Shown here: piece by piece, positions 1 to 33,099 of the stretch
How positions within the stretch are numbered: position 1 is the first letter of the stretch
How the letters are laid out: each line of letters opens with the position of its first letter
Source: Trematomus loennbergii
Lineage: Eukaryota > Chordata > Actinopteri > Perciformes > Nototheniidae
Assembly (NCBI GenBank): GCA_012861695.1
Contig: JAAOOA010001125.1
Span: forward strand, 1-64,000
Reading direction: 5' to 3'
Length of the DNA: 64,000 bases
Translations under genes and position numbers: made by a program
Notes under the pieces: generated by a model
Databases searched by the model: none
What the model saw: only the letters and a program-made list of their open reading frames with translations
Told to the model about the DNA's origin: nothing

Positions 1-1168
1 GTGCTAGACTCCTGGTGCTAGACTCCTGGTACTAGACTCCTGGTACTAGACTCCTGGTACTAGACTCCTGGTACTAGACTCCTGGTACTAGACTCCTGGT
101 ACTAGACTCCTGGTACTAGACTCCTGGTACTAGACTCCTGGTACTAGACTCCTGGTCTAGACTCCTGGTGCTAGACTCCTAGTACTAGACTCCTGGTGCT
201 AGACTCCTAGTACTAGACTCCTGGTGCTAGACTCCTGGTGCTAGACTCCTGGTACTAGACTCCTGTACTAGACTCCTGGTACTAGACTCCTGGTACTAGA
301 CTCCTGGTGCTAGACTCCTGGTGCTAGACTCCTGGTGCTAGACTCCTGGTGCTAGACTCCTTACTAGACTCCTGGTACTAGACTCCTGTACTAGACTCCT
401 GGTACTAGACTCCTGGTGCTAGACTCCTGGTACTAGACTCCTGGTACTAGACTCCTGGTACTAGACTCCTGGTACTAGACTCCTGGTCTAGACTCCTGGT
501 ACTAGACTCCTGGTAGACTCTAGACTTCCTGGTACTAGACTCCTGGTACTAGACTCCTGGTGCTAGACTCCTGGTACTAGACTCCTGGTACTAGACTCCT
601 GGTACTAGACTCCTGTACTAGACTCCTGGTGCTAGACTCCTGGTGCTAGACTCCTGGCTAGACTCCTGGTCTAGACTCCTGGCTAGACTCCTGGTACTAG
701 ACTCCTGGTACTAGACTCCTGGCTAGACTCCTGGTGCTAGACTCCTGGTACTAGACTCCTGGTGCTAGACTCCTGGTACTAGACTCCTGGTACTAGACTC
801 CTGGTACTAGACTCCTGGTGCTAGACTCCTGGTACTAGACTCCTGGTGCTAGACTCCTGGTGCTAGACTCCTGTGCTAGACTCCTGGTGCTAGACTCCTG
901 GTACTAGACTCCTGGTACTAGACTCCTGGTGCTAGACTCCTGGTGCTAGACTCCTGGTCTAGACTCCTGGTACTAGACTCCTGGTGCTAGACTCCTGGTG
1001 CTAGACTCCTGGTACTAGACTCCTGGTGCTAGACTCCTGGTGCTAGACTCCTGGTGCTAGACTACTAGTACTAGACTCCTGGTGCTAGACTCCTGGTACT
1101 AGACTCCTGGTGCTAGACTCCTGGTCTAGACTCCTGGTGCTAGACTCCTGGTACTAGACTCCTGGTGC
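1..1168. repeat. 14-bp minisatellite
   Basis: About 80 tandem copies of a 14-bp unit, consensus CTAGACTCCTGGTR, with scattered 1-4 bp deletions. It runs off the left edge, so its full length is unknown. It lies upstream of the first visible nup35 exon and is probably intronic to that gene, since the N-terminal nup35 exons are not in the window. Confidence 0.95.
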
Positions 1169-1478
1169 TAGGATGGGTTAAATGCAGAGAACACATGTCA
1201 CTGTGTGCTCTGCATGTGAGACCATTACAGGGGGTTTCATCCCATTCTATCAATCAATCAATCAATCAATCAATCACAACTTTATTAATCCTGCAATGAG
1301 CAGCTTGTGTCAAGAACATGACGTGCTGAGGCCAGTTTGCTCTCTGCTTTCCGCAGAATCTGCTGGTTACAAAAGGAGTTGAAGTCCCTCTGTTTCACTC
1401 TGATGACCTTAGAGCAGGTTATATATTATTGTTGTTGTTGTTTACTCTGTGGATTAACACATGTCCTGTCTGGTTCAG

Positions 1479-4400
1479 GTGGAATCGTCTCTGCTCCGCT
1501 GCCTTTTGTCCCGACGCCTAAAGACAAGAGTGGAGCCCCGCCTGTACGCAGTATCCATGACGACCTGGTTACTATGACCACGCCCCTAAAAACACACGGA
1601 CAGGTGAGAACAAATACATAATATCAAATTAAAAGCGTTAAATAAACGATTCTAAAATGTAAACATCTCACAAAAGAAATATAAATAAACCAGCAATAGA
1701 GAGTAAAAAAATATACAGATGACCGTGAAGATAAAGAAACTCGTGTAAGGGGTTGAAAAATTATATACATCTTGTGAGATTTATACAAAAGTCTCAAATG
1801 TTACTTTCTTAAGCTCAGGAATCCTGTGTTTAATTATACTGTTTTTAGGCTCAAAGCAAAACAAACATTTAAAGGTCACCTATCATGCTATATCTAGGCA
1901 ATAGCATAGGTCTCAGATATATACAAATATATATAAAAAACATGTCTATGAAGTGTTTGCTCAAAATACCAAACAGATCACCCATTCTAGCCATGCCTCA
2001 TATCCCTCTATTTCACTTCCTGTTTCTAAAGTGCTGATTGGGGTTAAAGCTTTACAATAAAAAAGGATGGGTCTGAGCTTATGCGGGACCCGGCAGCTAC
2101 TGTCTAAACTAAATGCTGCCGTGATGAAACGCCATATCATGATTATCAAGGATTGTCTCTGAAACAGTATGGAGCTCAAAGGCTTTCTCTCTTGCCGGTT
2201 ATACCACAAGGTGAGTTCCTTTTTATTTCCTGCTTCTTCACACACATGCTCTCCAGTACAGGTTAGCTCTGAGTGTTAGCGATGCTAATGTAAACACCGA
2301 CCATATTACGTCCAAAACAGTCGGGCATTGTTTCTGATAGCAACGTTTCTGATAGGGCCGGGTCCACATTTCAGATATTACGTCATATCGGACGCAAATC
2401 TGGATCAGCTCCGTGTTCCCCCGTTTTTAGAGATTTGGGTACGGAGGAAAAGAGAGAGGGTTTTATTTTCTGACGCTGCGTGAGTTCCCCGACACACCGG
2501 GGACACATGTTGATGTAGAGAAGACATCACAAAGTGAATTTTGCATGATAGGTTCCCCTTTAAAACATTTTTCCCTTTGTTCTTTTTTCAGACTTTTCCA
2601 GGCATGCAGTCTCCTCTTCCTGCCCGGGGGGTTCAACCAGGTAACATCCCATAATACCTTAACTACTACCTGTTCTACTGCTGCTAGTAGTATTTAGTCC
2701 ACAACACATACACACACACACTCACACTCACTCACTCACACTCACTCACACTCACTCACACTCACTCACTCACACACACACTCACACACACCAACTCACA
2801 CACACTCACACACACTCACTCACACACACACGCTCACACACACTCGTACTACTGCCATTTTAAAACAAAGCAGTAATAATGTTTAGTTATAGGTTTATTA
2901 TTAGCGTTAGCAGCTGCTCTTCTTTGGAGGAGCCTCTGTCTGTACTCGTCTGTCTGTATTTAAATTTGGCTTAATGTACATTATTTAATTTCATATTCTG
3001 TTCTTACATATATTATATTTGTATATTAATTTGTATGTATATAGGCTTCTTGCACTATTTTTATTTTCTATTTTATTATATATGTTGCTTATTGGAGGAG
3101 CTAAGGTCAGAAGAATTTCATTGTAATTGTTTTTCTCTCTCTCTCTGTCTCTCTCTCTGTCTCTCTCTCTCTCTCACCTGTCTGTCTTCAGGTGTGCAGT
3201 TGTGTCTCTCTCCAGCTCAGGTGGATCCGTTCTACAGTCAGGGAGAGTCTCTGTCGTCTGACGACCAGCTGGACCAGACCTGGATCACTGTGTTCGGGTA
3301 TTTATACTGCTCAATATACTGCTATATTTATACTGCTCAATATATACTGCTATCATTGCATAATGTATACGGTAAATACATGTAGATTAAATGTGTGTGT
3401 GTGTGTGTTAGTTTTCCTCCAGCCTCAGCCTCCTACATCCTGCTGCAGTTCGCTCAGTACGGAAACATCCTGAAACACACGGTGAGACACGAAATCCTCT
3501 CTATTCGAGTCGTATATACAGTATATACATGAATATGCATCAACACATTAACAAAGACATGGCAAGCAATGACCATCATAAAGCTTGGAATGAAGTTAGG
3601 AACAACAGCAGGTAGTCTGAAGATGTTTGAGGTGAACACAGATGTCTTAAAGAAATATAATATGAGAAATGTTTTGATGATGTCCTGATTACAGATGGCG
3701 TCTCCTGGTAACTGGATGCACCTTCAGTATCAGTCCAGCCTGCAGGCCAGGAAAGCTCTGTCCAAAGACGGGAAAGTGTTCGGAGACGCCATCATGGGGG
3801 AGTCAAACCCTGCATAGACAAGGTCAGTAACTGGAGAGAGAGAGAGAGAGAGAGAGAGTGCAGGAATGAGTCCTGAAACCTGGAAAGAAAACACCTTTAG
3901 CTTAGTGGTGGTGACGTGAAGTCATGTGACCGTGCTGTAGTTCCTTTATAGCCCAACATTAGCCACCTTTAGCTTAGCGGTGGTGACGTGAAGTCATGTG
4001 ACCGTGCTGTAGTTCCTTTATAGCCCAACATTAGCCACCTTTAGCTTAGAGATGGTGATGTGAAGTCATGTGACCGTGCTGTAGTTCCTTTATAGCCCAA
4101 CATTAGCCACCTTTAGCTTAGCGGTGGTGACGTGAAGTCATGTGACCGTGCTGTAGTCCTTTATAGCCCAACATTAGCCACCTTTAGCTTAGAGATGGTG
4201 ATGTGAAGTCATGTGACCGTGCTGTAGTTCCTTTATAGCCCAACATTAGCCACCTTTAGCTTAGCGGTGGTGACGTGAAGTCATGTGACCGTGCTGTAGT
4301 TCCTTTATAGCCCAACATTAGCCACCTTTAGCTTAGCGGTGGTGACGTGAAGTCATGTGACCGTGCTGTAGTTCCTTTATAGCCCAACATTAGCCTCCTT

Positions 4401-5445
4401 TAGCTTAGCGGTGGTGACGTGAAGTCATGTGACCGTGCTGTAGTTCCTTTATAGCCCAACATTAGCCACCTTTAGCTTAGCGGTGGTGACGTGAAGCCAT
4501 GTGACCGTGCTGTAGTTCCTTTATAGCCCAACATTAGCCACCTTTAGCTTAGCTGTGGTGACGTGAAGTCATGTGACCGTGCTGTAGTTCCTTTATAGCC
4601 CAACATTAGCCTCCTTTAGCTTAGCGGTGGTGAAGTGAAGTCATGTGACGTGCTGTGTAGTTCCTTTATAGCCCAGCGTTATCCCTGCACATCAGGTGAT
4701 TTTGATCCCAGTTTGAATCCCTTTTCTCTCTCTCCTCTCCTCAGAGTGTGATGGACAGCAGTGTCTCCTCTCTCTCTCCTCCTCCGTCCTCCCCTCCACT
4801 CCTCGCTCCGCCATCAGGCCACTCAGCGCCGGCTACAAGTGCAAGACGGCCGGCAGCGACTACCAGGTGACCTCCGACCTCAACATTTACTGAGACCGTA
4901 TAAACTGTGCATCTGGGACACTTAAAGGGGACATATTGTAAAAAGGAATGTACTTTTTGAGAACTTGTGCACAAAAATCTGGGTAACATTTGTACAGAAA
5001 TAAGACAACTCATTCAAAACATGATTTAACAAGCTGTTAATGTTTGCTATAATTAATGGTTGCAACTTGTCCCCAAAAAATCAGAGCAGACTGAGCTTTT
5101 TTTTATAACAAGTGCTCAAACAGTATATTCAGACTGACTGTAGTTAAACACTGTTTTTAAACATTAAACCATAAGGATGAAGGACTTAATTGATATTAAA
5201 CTGTCTTTTTTTTAAGGTAAAAATGTTGTTTTTATATTTAAATGCATCAAATCCCACATGCTATTCTAAATAAAGTCTTAAATTGAACTTTTCTTAATCT
5301 GTTAGAAACCCAAAAATAAGCATTAGATGTCCCTTTTTAGAAATAATAATGTGGTGTGTGTTTTAAGGTGTTAGCAGACAGACAGACGCCCAGGAAAGAC
5401 GACAGTATGGTTTCCAAAGCCATGGAGTACATGTTCGGCTGGTGA
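1479..5445 (+). CDS. nup35: nup35 (nucleoporin NUP35/NUP53), 3' part, frame broken
   Basis: The product is a nuclear pore scaffold nucleoporin with an RRM-like (MPPN) domain. Visible exons are 1479-1603, 2592-2640, 3192-3297, 3412-3481, 3695-3822, 4745-4866 and 5368-5445, all with AG/GT borders. Recognisable segments in order are [18 protein letters not shown], the RRM-like stretch from [19 protein letters not shown] to [10 protein letters not shown] and [15 protein letters not shown], then SDYQ and the terminal [10 protein letters not shown] followed by TGA at 5443. The 5' exons are outside the window. Exons five and six are 128 and 122 nt, each one base short of a whole number of codons although both should start and end in phase 0. 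In exon five the frame slips at the GGGGG run near 3795-3800, just before the conserved VKPCIDK. In exon six it slips between SVMDSS and the [10 protein letters not shown] part. Either this copy is damaged or two bases are missing from the assembly. A polyadenylation signal follows at 5635. Confidence 0.9.
1869..2563. mobile_element. TTAA-flanked miniature inverted-repeat element, copy A
   Basis: Lies in a nup35 intron. It begins TTAAAGGTCACCTATCATGC and ends with the near inverse, GCATGATAGGTTCCCCTTTAA, so both ends carry TTAA. Three shorter relatives lie in introns of the helicase gene, and a fragment lies at about 60,614-60,680. TTAA at both ends fits piggyBac-type target choice, but no transposase is present and the family assignment is inferred. 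Confidence 0.65.
2702..2852. repeat. (CACT)n/(CA)n microsatellite
   Basis: Impure run of CACTCA and CACA units in a nup35 intron, about 150 bp. No other structure is seen in it. Confidence 0.85.
3893..4676. repeat. 72-bp minisatellite in nup35 intron
   Basis: About 11 copies of a 72-bp unit beginning CCTTTAGCTTAGCGGTGGTG and containing GTGACCGTGCTGTAG. Copies differ by a few substitutions, and an alternative form reads AGAGATGGTGATG. The array fills most of the intron between exons five and six, the two exons that each carry a single-base deficit. Confidence 0.93.
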
Positions 5446-5521
5446 CAAAACACAATGCATCATGGGATACCTGCAGCCTTGAAGGAAAGAGAATCCACGG
5501 ACAGATGGATGAACTGATTCA

Positions 5522-5582
5522 CTACACTGTATGTGAGAGTGTGTGAGAGTGTGTGTGAGAGTGTGTGTGAGAGTGTGTGTGC
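5522..5582. repeat. GTGTGAGA simple repeat in nup35 3' UTR
   Basis: Short tandem of GTGAGAGTGT units just after the nup35 stop codon, within the presumed 3' UTR. Confidence 0.8.
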
Positions 5583-5634
5583 TGAGGTTATTTCTCTCCT
5601 TTTATAATCAGTATTTTTTAATGTTTTTGTCTCC

Positions 5635-5640
5635 AATAAA
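5635..5640 (+). promoter_or_regulatory. nup35 polyadenylation signal
   Basis: Canonical AATAAA 190 bp downstream of the nup35 stop, followed by a T/GT-rich stretch. It is the first such hexamer after the stop codon and the likely cleavage signal. Confidence 0.7.
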
Positions 5641-5659
5641 GATTTTTCTCTGTTTTGAC

Positions 5660-6480
5660 TCCAGTGAAGTTTGTAGTTCTGTCAGCAGCCACACGGGGGC
5701 GCTGTTTAACACACACATTTATTAAAACCATTTTTTTCATTTTAATCTTAATTTTACAGATTTGGTAGACCTTCAAACTGAACACATGAAATGTAAAGTA
5801 CTGTCTTGATATGTTGTTTCAAAGTGAGTCGTTGTGAATTTTGTAGAAGTGCAAAACCAAGATGTAGAATAGATGTTTTTGATAAAAAAAAAAATTGAAA
5901 CATATAATCTACTAAATAGATTTAATCAAATATAACTGTTCAAACTAATATATATTTTTGTTTGTAGCAGGTTTTTCTGTATTTCGAAAGGCTGTCGAAA
6001 ATGTGAGTTATTTTCTTGTCCAGCAGATGGAGCAACAGGTCCTGACAGACACAAAATGTATTACTGACAGAACTAAATCCTAAAATAATATAATAATACT
6101 TTGGAAACATAGAGAGATACCCCCCCAAAAAGTAGATCTAAAGATTTTTAACTGTTTACCCGGAATAGATCAAATATTCTGATAGTTTTCCTCTAAAAAT
6201 GTGATTTATATATGAATGTGTGAGACCACAGATCTACAGGGTTTCTCAGATTGACCCTGAATATTGCATAATGAACGTGACGGTTTTACATAACTGGTTC
6301 TTTCTTGGACACACACCTCATCCAGTTGAGCAACATTTCTCTGAGTCACTGCACACCTGGGCCTGCTAGAAACCCACTGTACGTCATCTATGACTCATGC
6401 ATAGTAACGACAAGTTTAAACACGAGCCAAATGTGAGTGCACACACACACACACACATGTGGAACAACACACACATCTCA
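5660..6480. other. Spacer after nup35, no gene seen
   Basis: AT-rich unique-looking sequence. No reading frame with coding character and no clear repeat ends were recognised. A short (CA)n tract sits near 6440. Confidence 0.5.
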
Positions 6481-6484
6481 ATCA

Positions 6485-8045
6485 GAGTTGGAACCAGTTT
6501 CACCAATTTGTAGCAACGTAAGTACAGTTGTACTCAAGTACGTTTACTCAAGTACTGTACTGTAAGTAAAGTGTTACGGTACTTGAACTTTACTTGAGTA
6601 TTTCCATTTTCTGCTACTTTGTACTTCTACTCCACTACAGTTCAGAGGTACATGTTGTACTTCTACTCCACTACATGTATTTAAACCTTTAGTGACTTCA
6701 CAGATGGATGAATGATGTGAAATATAACCAAGTGTTAAATCAGACTTTAGTTCCACCTGGAGTAAATCCACAAGCTACCCTGCAGTATACAAAGTCATTC
6801 AAACTAGCTGCACCTTTACCAGCTTTGAGAACACTTTCATGATCAATCATTAAAAACATATCATATATATTATTCTGAAATGGACCAATCTGCACAATTA
6901 CTACTTTTACTGTCGCTACTTTCACTATATTTTGATGATCATACTTTTCTACTTTTACTTGAGGAACATTTTGAATGCAGGACTTTTACTGTAACAGAGT
7001 ATTCCTACACTCTGGTACTTCTACTTTTACTCAAGTACAAGATCTGAGTACTTCTACTTTTACTCAAGTACAAGATCTGAATACTTCTACTTTTACTCAA
7101 GTACAAGATCTGAGTACTTCTACTTTTACTCAAGTACAAGATCTGAATACTTCTACTTTTACTCAAGTACAAGATCTGAGTACTTCTACTTTACTCAAGT
7201 ATAATATCTGAGCTTCTACTTTTACTCAAGTACACGATCTGAGTACTTCTACTTTTACTCAAGAACAAGATCTGAGTACTTCAACTTCTACTCAAGTACA
7301 AGATCTGAGTACTTCTACTTTTACTCAAGAACAAGATCTGAGTACTTCTACTTTTACTCAAGTACACGATCTGAGTACTTCTACTTTTACTCAAGTACAA
7401 GATCTGTGTACTTCTACTTTTACTCAAGTACAAGATCTGAGTACTTCTACTTTTACTCAAGTACAAGATCTGTGTACTTCTACTTTTACTCAAGTACAAT
7501 ATCTGAGCTTCTACTTTTACTCAAGTACAAGATCTGAGTACTGCTCCCCCCTCTGAATAGAAGTGATGCATAGGGGGTTTGGGGATTATTTCAGCTCCAG
7601 TTGACCTCTCTCCCACTTACCTCTGGTACTTTATGCCAGTAACATATGCCCCCCCCCCCGGCCCCCCTGTGTATAGAGTAAAGGATAAATGACGAGAACA
7701 CGCGGCACAAACAGAAGGCTGACCGCAGGTAGAAGGAATCAGAGGAGGTGTTTGCATGTCAGAGACTTTAGAGGAGCTTATGCGTGACCCTCCTGATCTT
7801 AAAGAACATTGGAGGCGATTAGAGGGAAACCGTTTATGAGAAAGATAGAAATGTTCAGGCGTCTGCAGCTCTGTGAGACAGCTTCACATTTTGACAGTGT
7901 GTGTGGGAATTGGTTTTGAGTATATAGAGAATGACAGTGGTGAACTTGTACTCAGATTGAAGTAAAATAGTTGTAGTGTAAAATATTATGTTACAAGTAA
8001 AAGTTATGTACTGAAATAAAAGTACTTACAGTACTTTAACTTCCT
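6485..8045. repeat. Teleost interspersed repeat with internal 33-bp minisatellite
   Basis: Contains phrases such as TTTACTTGAGTATTTCCATT and TACTTCTACTCCACTACA that I recognise as part of a very common teleost repeat (non-autonomous hAT-like, class inferred). Its middle has expanded into the minisatellite at 7010-7545. The stretch 7560-7930 is unlike the repeat, and 7930-8045 returns to related sequence in the same AGTACTT vocabulary. Confidence 0.6.
7010..7545. repeat. 33-bp minisatellite
   Basis: About 16 copies of a 33-bp unit, TACTTCTACTTTTACTCAAG followed by TACAAGATCTGAG. Because 33 is a multiple of three, it is open in frames on both strands and yields spurious peptides of 11-residue repeats (STSTFTQVQDL on plus, QILYLSKSRST on minus). 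These are not genes. Confidence 0.93.
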
Positions 8046-8304
8046 ATATGTGTGTAAATATGTGTTATTTTTTTTTTAACTGTATAATGGAACAACTCAC
8101 AAAACCCAATTTCCCCCAGGATGAATAAATAATTCATTTTTGTTTCAGATTTGTCCTAGTTACTTTAATACCAATTATAAGCTATAACAAATATATGTAC
8201 ACGTATAAATATACATATTATCATATAATCATAGGTTAAGATATTCAGCAAAGTAGAGTACATGAAGCATGAATAATGTTAATCCAGTTATTTCATATAT
8301 GATG

Positions 8305-8415
8305 CTGAAACCTCGCGAGATTTGCGAAACAGAGCACCGGCCTGTGTGTTACAGAGGTGATATCTCGCGTTACTTGAATATGGTGTCTCATTCCTCCACG
8401 GTCAAACCTGCCAAC
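8305..8415 (+). repeat. Upstream copy 1 of the helicase promoter-like segment
   Basis: About 110 bp closely matching 9245-9362. It shares CTCGCGAGATTTGCG, the CACCGGCCTGTG stretch, GATATCTCGCGTTACTTGAA and GGTCAAACCTGCC. It carries the palindromic CTCGCGAG core, resembling the TCTCGCGAGA promoter motif bound by BANP in vertebrates. Probably a duplicated promoter fragment. Confidence 0.6.
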
Positions 8416-8849
8416 AAAATATATTTTATTTTTTTGTTCATTATAAAAATGAAGCAACCGTCACAAAAACAAATCCCCTCCTATTTAAATAAATACTTCT
8501 GTTTTTGTTTCTGGTTCGTCCTAGTAACTATATACATGAGATTATTAGCTAATACAAAATATAAATACATATTGGCATAATCATAGGTTGAGAGATCCAG
8601 CAAGATAGAGTACTTTCATGCATATATAATGTTAAACCAGTTATTTCATATATGATTCTAAAATGGGTGATAAGGCATAACAAGTGCTATTATTTTTGCT
8701 ACTTAAAGTGTATTTTAATGTACATACTTTTACCTCTACTTTAAATGCAGGTTGTTTCTAACTTCTAAGACAGTACATTTACGCTGCGTTTTATAATGTG
8801 TGTTTTATAACAAATACCCATTTCAACCACAACGTCAAACCGATGAAGT

Positions 8850-8930
8850 AACACATCTCGCGATACTTGAGCAATAGATTTGTGGTTCAGAGGGGATATC
8901 TCGCGTTACTTGAACACTCTTGCACTTTCG
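8850..8930 (+). repeat. Upstream copy 2 of the helicase promoter-like segment
   Basis: A diverged, shorter copy of the segment at 9245-9362, with ATCTCGCGATACTTGAGCAA and GATATCTCGCGTTACTTGAA retained and the middle changed. Confidence 0.5.
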
Positions 8931-9244
8931 TGCATATATAATGTTAAACCAATTATGATTCTAAAATGTTTCATAAGGTGTTAAAAAGTGCTATAACTTT
9001 TCGTACTTAAAGTGTATTTTAATTTACTTTTTCACTTCTTACTTTAAATGCAGGATTGTTTAACTTATAAAATACAACTTTTACAACTCTGTATAGCTTC
9101 TTTTTTTTTGCTTAAGTTATTGTCTGAGTACTTTTCCAATACTGCGTTTTATATGTAATATTTATTTTATATAGGCCTAATGTTGGCCTTTTTGTGTTTT
9201 ATATAACAAATACTTATTTCCACCACTACGCCAATCCAAATGAA

Positions 9245-9362
9245 GAAACAAAACCTCGCGATACTTGCGCAACAGAGCGCCGGCCTGTGGGTTACAGAGG
9301 TAATATCTCGCGTTACTTGAACACTCGGTGTCTCATTCCACCACGGTCAAACCTGCCGGCAG
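9245..9362 (+). promoter_or_regulatory. Probable promoter of the DDX3-type helicase gene
   Basis: The copy nearest the gene, 250-370 bp before the start codon. It contains CTCGCGATACTTGCGC and ATCTCGCGTTACTTG, two CGCG cores about 50 bp apart, followed by GTGTCTCATTCCACC. No TATA box is evident. A noncoding leader exon may run to 9482 (ACAG|GTAACA), with an acceptor at 9584 (TCTCTTCAG) giving a 102-bp intron before the start codon. Assignment is by position and motif only. Confidence 0.5.
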
Positions 9363-9612
9363 AGTTCCTGTTTCTTCAGCTCCACACTCATCATCTTCAT
9401 TTGGAAACTTAACAAACGGAATTTTATATAATACAACATCGTTTTATTTATTTAAAGTAATCGTCAAGCTAACTTTTTACAGGTAACAGTTGGTAACCGT
9501 TTGGTCGAACGTAATTTGAAACAGACATTTTTTATTAGCATTAGCCGGTTTTCGTGCTAACAAAGAAATTCCTTTTCTCTTCAGAAATAATCCCCCATTA
9601 CGCTCTTTAGTT

Positions 9613-30277
<20,665 letters not shown>

Positions 30278-32600
30278 TCGCCGACAGGAACGGGTTGCCT
30301 TTTTTTGCCAACCGCACCCAATGGAAACCACATGTTAACTTAAAGGCCAGACCATAACTAAATAAAAAAACACACCCTTTACCCTGTGTAGCTTCACTGA
30401 CACACAGTACATTACCAACCCTGGTTCTCTGCCATTCGCTTTCCTCTACACAAAGGGAAAAGCGCAGCAAAGCAGCGCTACGCTAAAAACAAGAAAACAC
30501 GGAAAGCCACCAGCAGCACAGAGACTGCAGCGCAACGGGAGAAAAACAGAGAAACGCACCTCAGAGCGAGCATGGATGCTGACGTTGCAAAATGTCCGAC
30601 AGCAACTTCGGACTTCTTTCATTGTTATAAAAGTATTTTTGTTCTTTTTTGTGGAAATAGGGCGGGAAGAAACAAATGGAAAGAACACCTGAGGATCATT
30701 TGTATGTTAATGTACTGTGCCTTCTGGAGTTTAGACAGGAAATATACATATATATATCTCCATGTTTTCATTCCACCAGATGGCCAAGAGCTTTCTCTCT
30801 CTCTTCAACAACAAAAATAATTTGATTTTACGATATTTGTTTGGTGAAAAAAAAAGAAAAAAGGTTATAAAAAAAGAAAGAAATAAGCAAATCCAACCTT
30901 GGCAAACACGGGGGTATTGACGTCATGATTCCATTTGAACTTCAAATTTAATCCCAGGAACATCTCGTAGCCTTTTCGATAGTCTACAAACAAGCTAATG
31001 GAGCCATTACCAAGTCTAACTCTCAACTGGGCCACTCCGTGAAGCATTTTAAAATCCGAAGGGACAACGTTTTCTTTGTTTTGCTCACTCTATCCTGGAC
31101 AGGCTCCTTTGTAAACGGAAAGTCTTTGAAAAAAAGCCATTCCTGATCTTAAGAAACACGAGAAGTCATTCAAGCTCCGACGCGAGAATCGAAGCTCCAG
31201 CGCGTTTCAAAAAAATATTGACTTAAGTGTTACGGCAGCTAGTATGTTACCAAGTGCTAGCTATCGTTAAAGTGGGCGGTGTTTTTTGTTTCTTTATTTT
31301 ACTTGAGACATTTTTGGTGGTGTGTTGTGAAATCAACACACCACCTGAAAACAAAAAATGCCTGCCATCTTTGAAAGTGAAGTTCAAAATGGCCGCTGCA
31401 TAAAGGACCACAGCATCGGGGGGGCACAGCGTGGTGTTAGTGTTTACTGAATCAGCCGCTGACGGGGGAGGGGGGGCGGCCCCATCATTGGTATTCTACG
31501 CTTGCAAGTGTTTTGTTTTTTGGTCAAGGAACAGGAAGGACACGAGAACTGAGTCGCAGGCTTAACTTAATTACAAACGTTTTCTCTTTTTCAAGCTGCG
31601 TTGGAGGCAGGGTTCATCACTGAGGTTTATCGGGAGAACAGCGCAGGGTAGAGCGACACTTTTCCTCCTGAAAAGATTCAGTCAGTGCATCGTTATCGCC
31701 GCGGCCTTGGCTTCCCCATCGCCGCGCTGTGACACTGTGGAGGCGGCCGAAACATGACGGGCCGCTTCCTCTAAATAAAGTCAGGTATATAAAACTCTGT
31801 GGCTCCGTGAAGCCAGGCTTTTCCTCTCAAAGAGGAGCAGCCAATCGAGAGGGGGAGACAACGCTCCTCATCGGGTGCCTTGAAAACCTTTATTTTGTTT
31901 TGTTTTTACTTTTAAGAAATTGATCTAAAAAGCGGATGCACTGGCTAGTGTTGAGAACTTGAGATTGAATGGTGCTACTTGATTTAGGCCCTTGTTCGTC
32001 GTCGTCGTCGTGCCCATCAAGTTTTACAAGAAAGTTCTTTTATTGCACATCTAGAGTTTTATATAGATGTCTTCTTGGATATGTGTCCTTAAAGCTTCCA
32101 AATATTGTGTGTGAGGAGATTGTGAGAAACGACGCAGCTTGTTTACAAAGGGGACAGGTTCTCAACGTTTAAACCAGGATTTATTTGGGACCAGGGGATT
32201 TAGCAGTCTTGGGGGAATTTAGCCATTTGCACAGATTTCTAGATTCTACTTTTGCTGCTAGTTTTGTGTAATTTATTAAGCATTTTTGACAAATATTTAT
32301 TTTTGTAAGCCTCAAAGTGATTCTTTGAAAGTTTCAGAAACTTGACCAAAAGACAGTACAAAAAACACTGGCACTTGAATGTTGAATGTCACCTGTATGC
32401 GTGAAATTTATATATTTCGGGTAGTGTGAGCTTTTAATGTTTAAGATACATTGGACTCAGTAAATAATATCCACAGCTGTTTTCAGGGCCTCCTCAGGGC
32501 CGCTCATCTTATCTATATATATTAATTGGTCAACAAAATTTGAAATGGAATTGAACCAACATGCCAAGGTTTGGAAATAAAGCTGTCAGAGCATCAAAAT
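30278..32600 (+). other. Probable 3' UTR of the helicase gene
   Basis: Follows the TAG at 30,275. There is no coding character, several T-rich and ATTTA-type stretches, and AATAAA at 32,576. A 2.3-kb 3' UTR fits vertebrate DDX3 transcripts, which are known to be long. A second AATAAA at 32,957 could extend it. Confidence 0.65.
32576..32581 (+). promoter_or_regulatory. Helicase polyadenylation signal, proximal
   Basis: AATAAA within GGAAATAAAGCTG, 2.3 kb after the stop. It is the first strong hexamer at the end of the presumed 3' UTR. Confidence 0.55.
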
Positions 32601-32956
32601 CTCCTGAAGCATATCAGTGCTGACTCTCCAATCGTGTGATCTTATCTCTAATTTGACCTGATGATTTTCTCCAGTGAATGTCTGGCACATGGCAATCCTT
32701 AAAGAAACAAACATGTGGTTTATTCTCATTGTTGTATTTTGCATATATGACGCTTCTGGATTTTTTTTTTTTCTGTGTGCACGTGGAGAACGTCGTTGTT
32801 TATCCTGCGTGAAAAACCTTCGAGACGTTCTCCACGTTCCCTCGGAGAACCCCGGAGCTGTTTAGACGTAGACTTTGCTTTCTGTATTAGCTTAGAAGCT
32901 ACTTGCACTGCATGGGAAATACTCAGCTGTGCAAACAAATTGTTTGATTTTACCAA

Positions 32957-32962
32957 AATAAA
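32957..32962 (+). promoter_or_regulatory. Helicase polyadenylation signal, distal candidate
   Basis: AATAAA within CCAAAATAAAATG, 2.7 kb after the stop, an alternative to the proximal signal. Confidence 0.4.
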
Positions 32963-33099
32963 ATGTTGAATGCAAAAAAAGGTTCTCCTGAAAACTCCAG
33001 CATGTTTCCACTGTTTCCTAGAATCTGTAGCAGCAGCTGGTTTAGGACGGGCTTCATTTCCTTTGGACTCAATATAAAGTTTTCATTTGTAAATTCAGC

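Noticed and set aside
1..1168. CRISPR-like array
   Set aside because: Direct tandem repeat with no unique spacers, in a vertebrate context.
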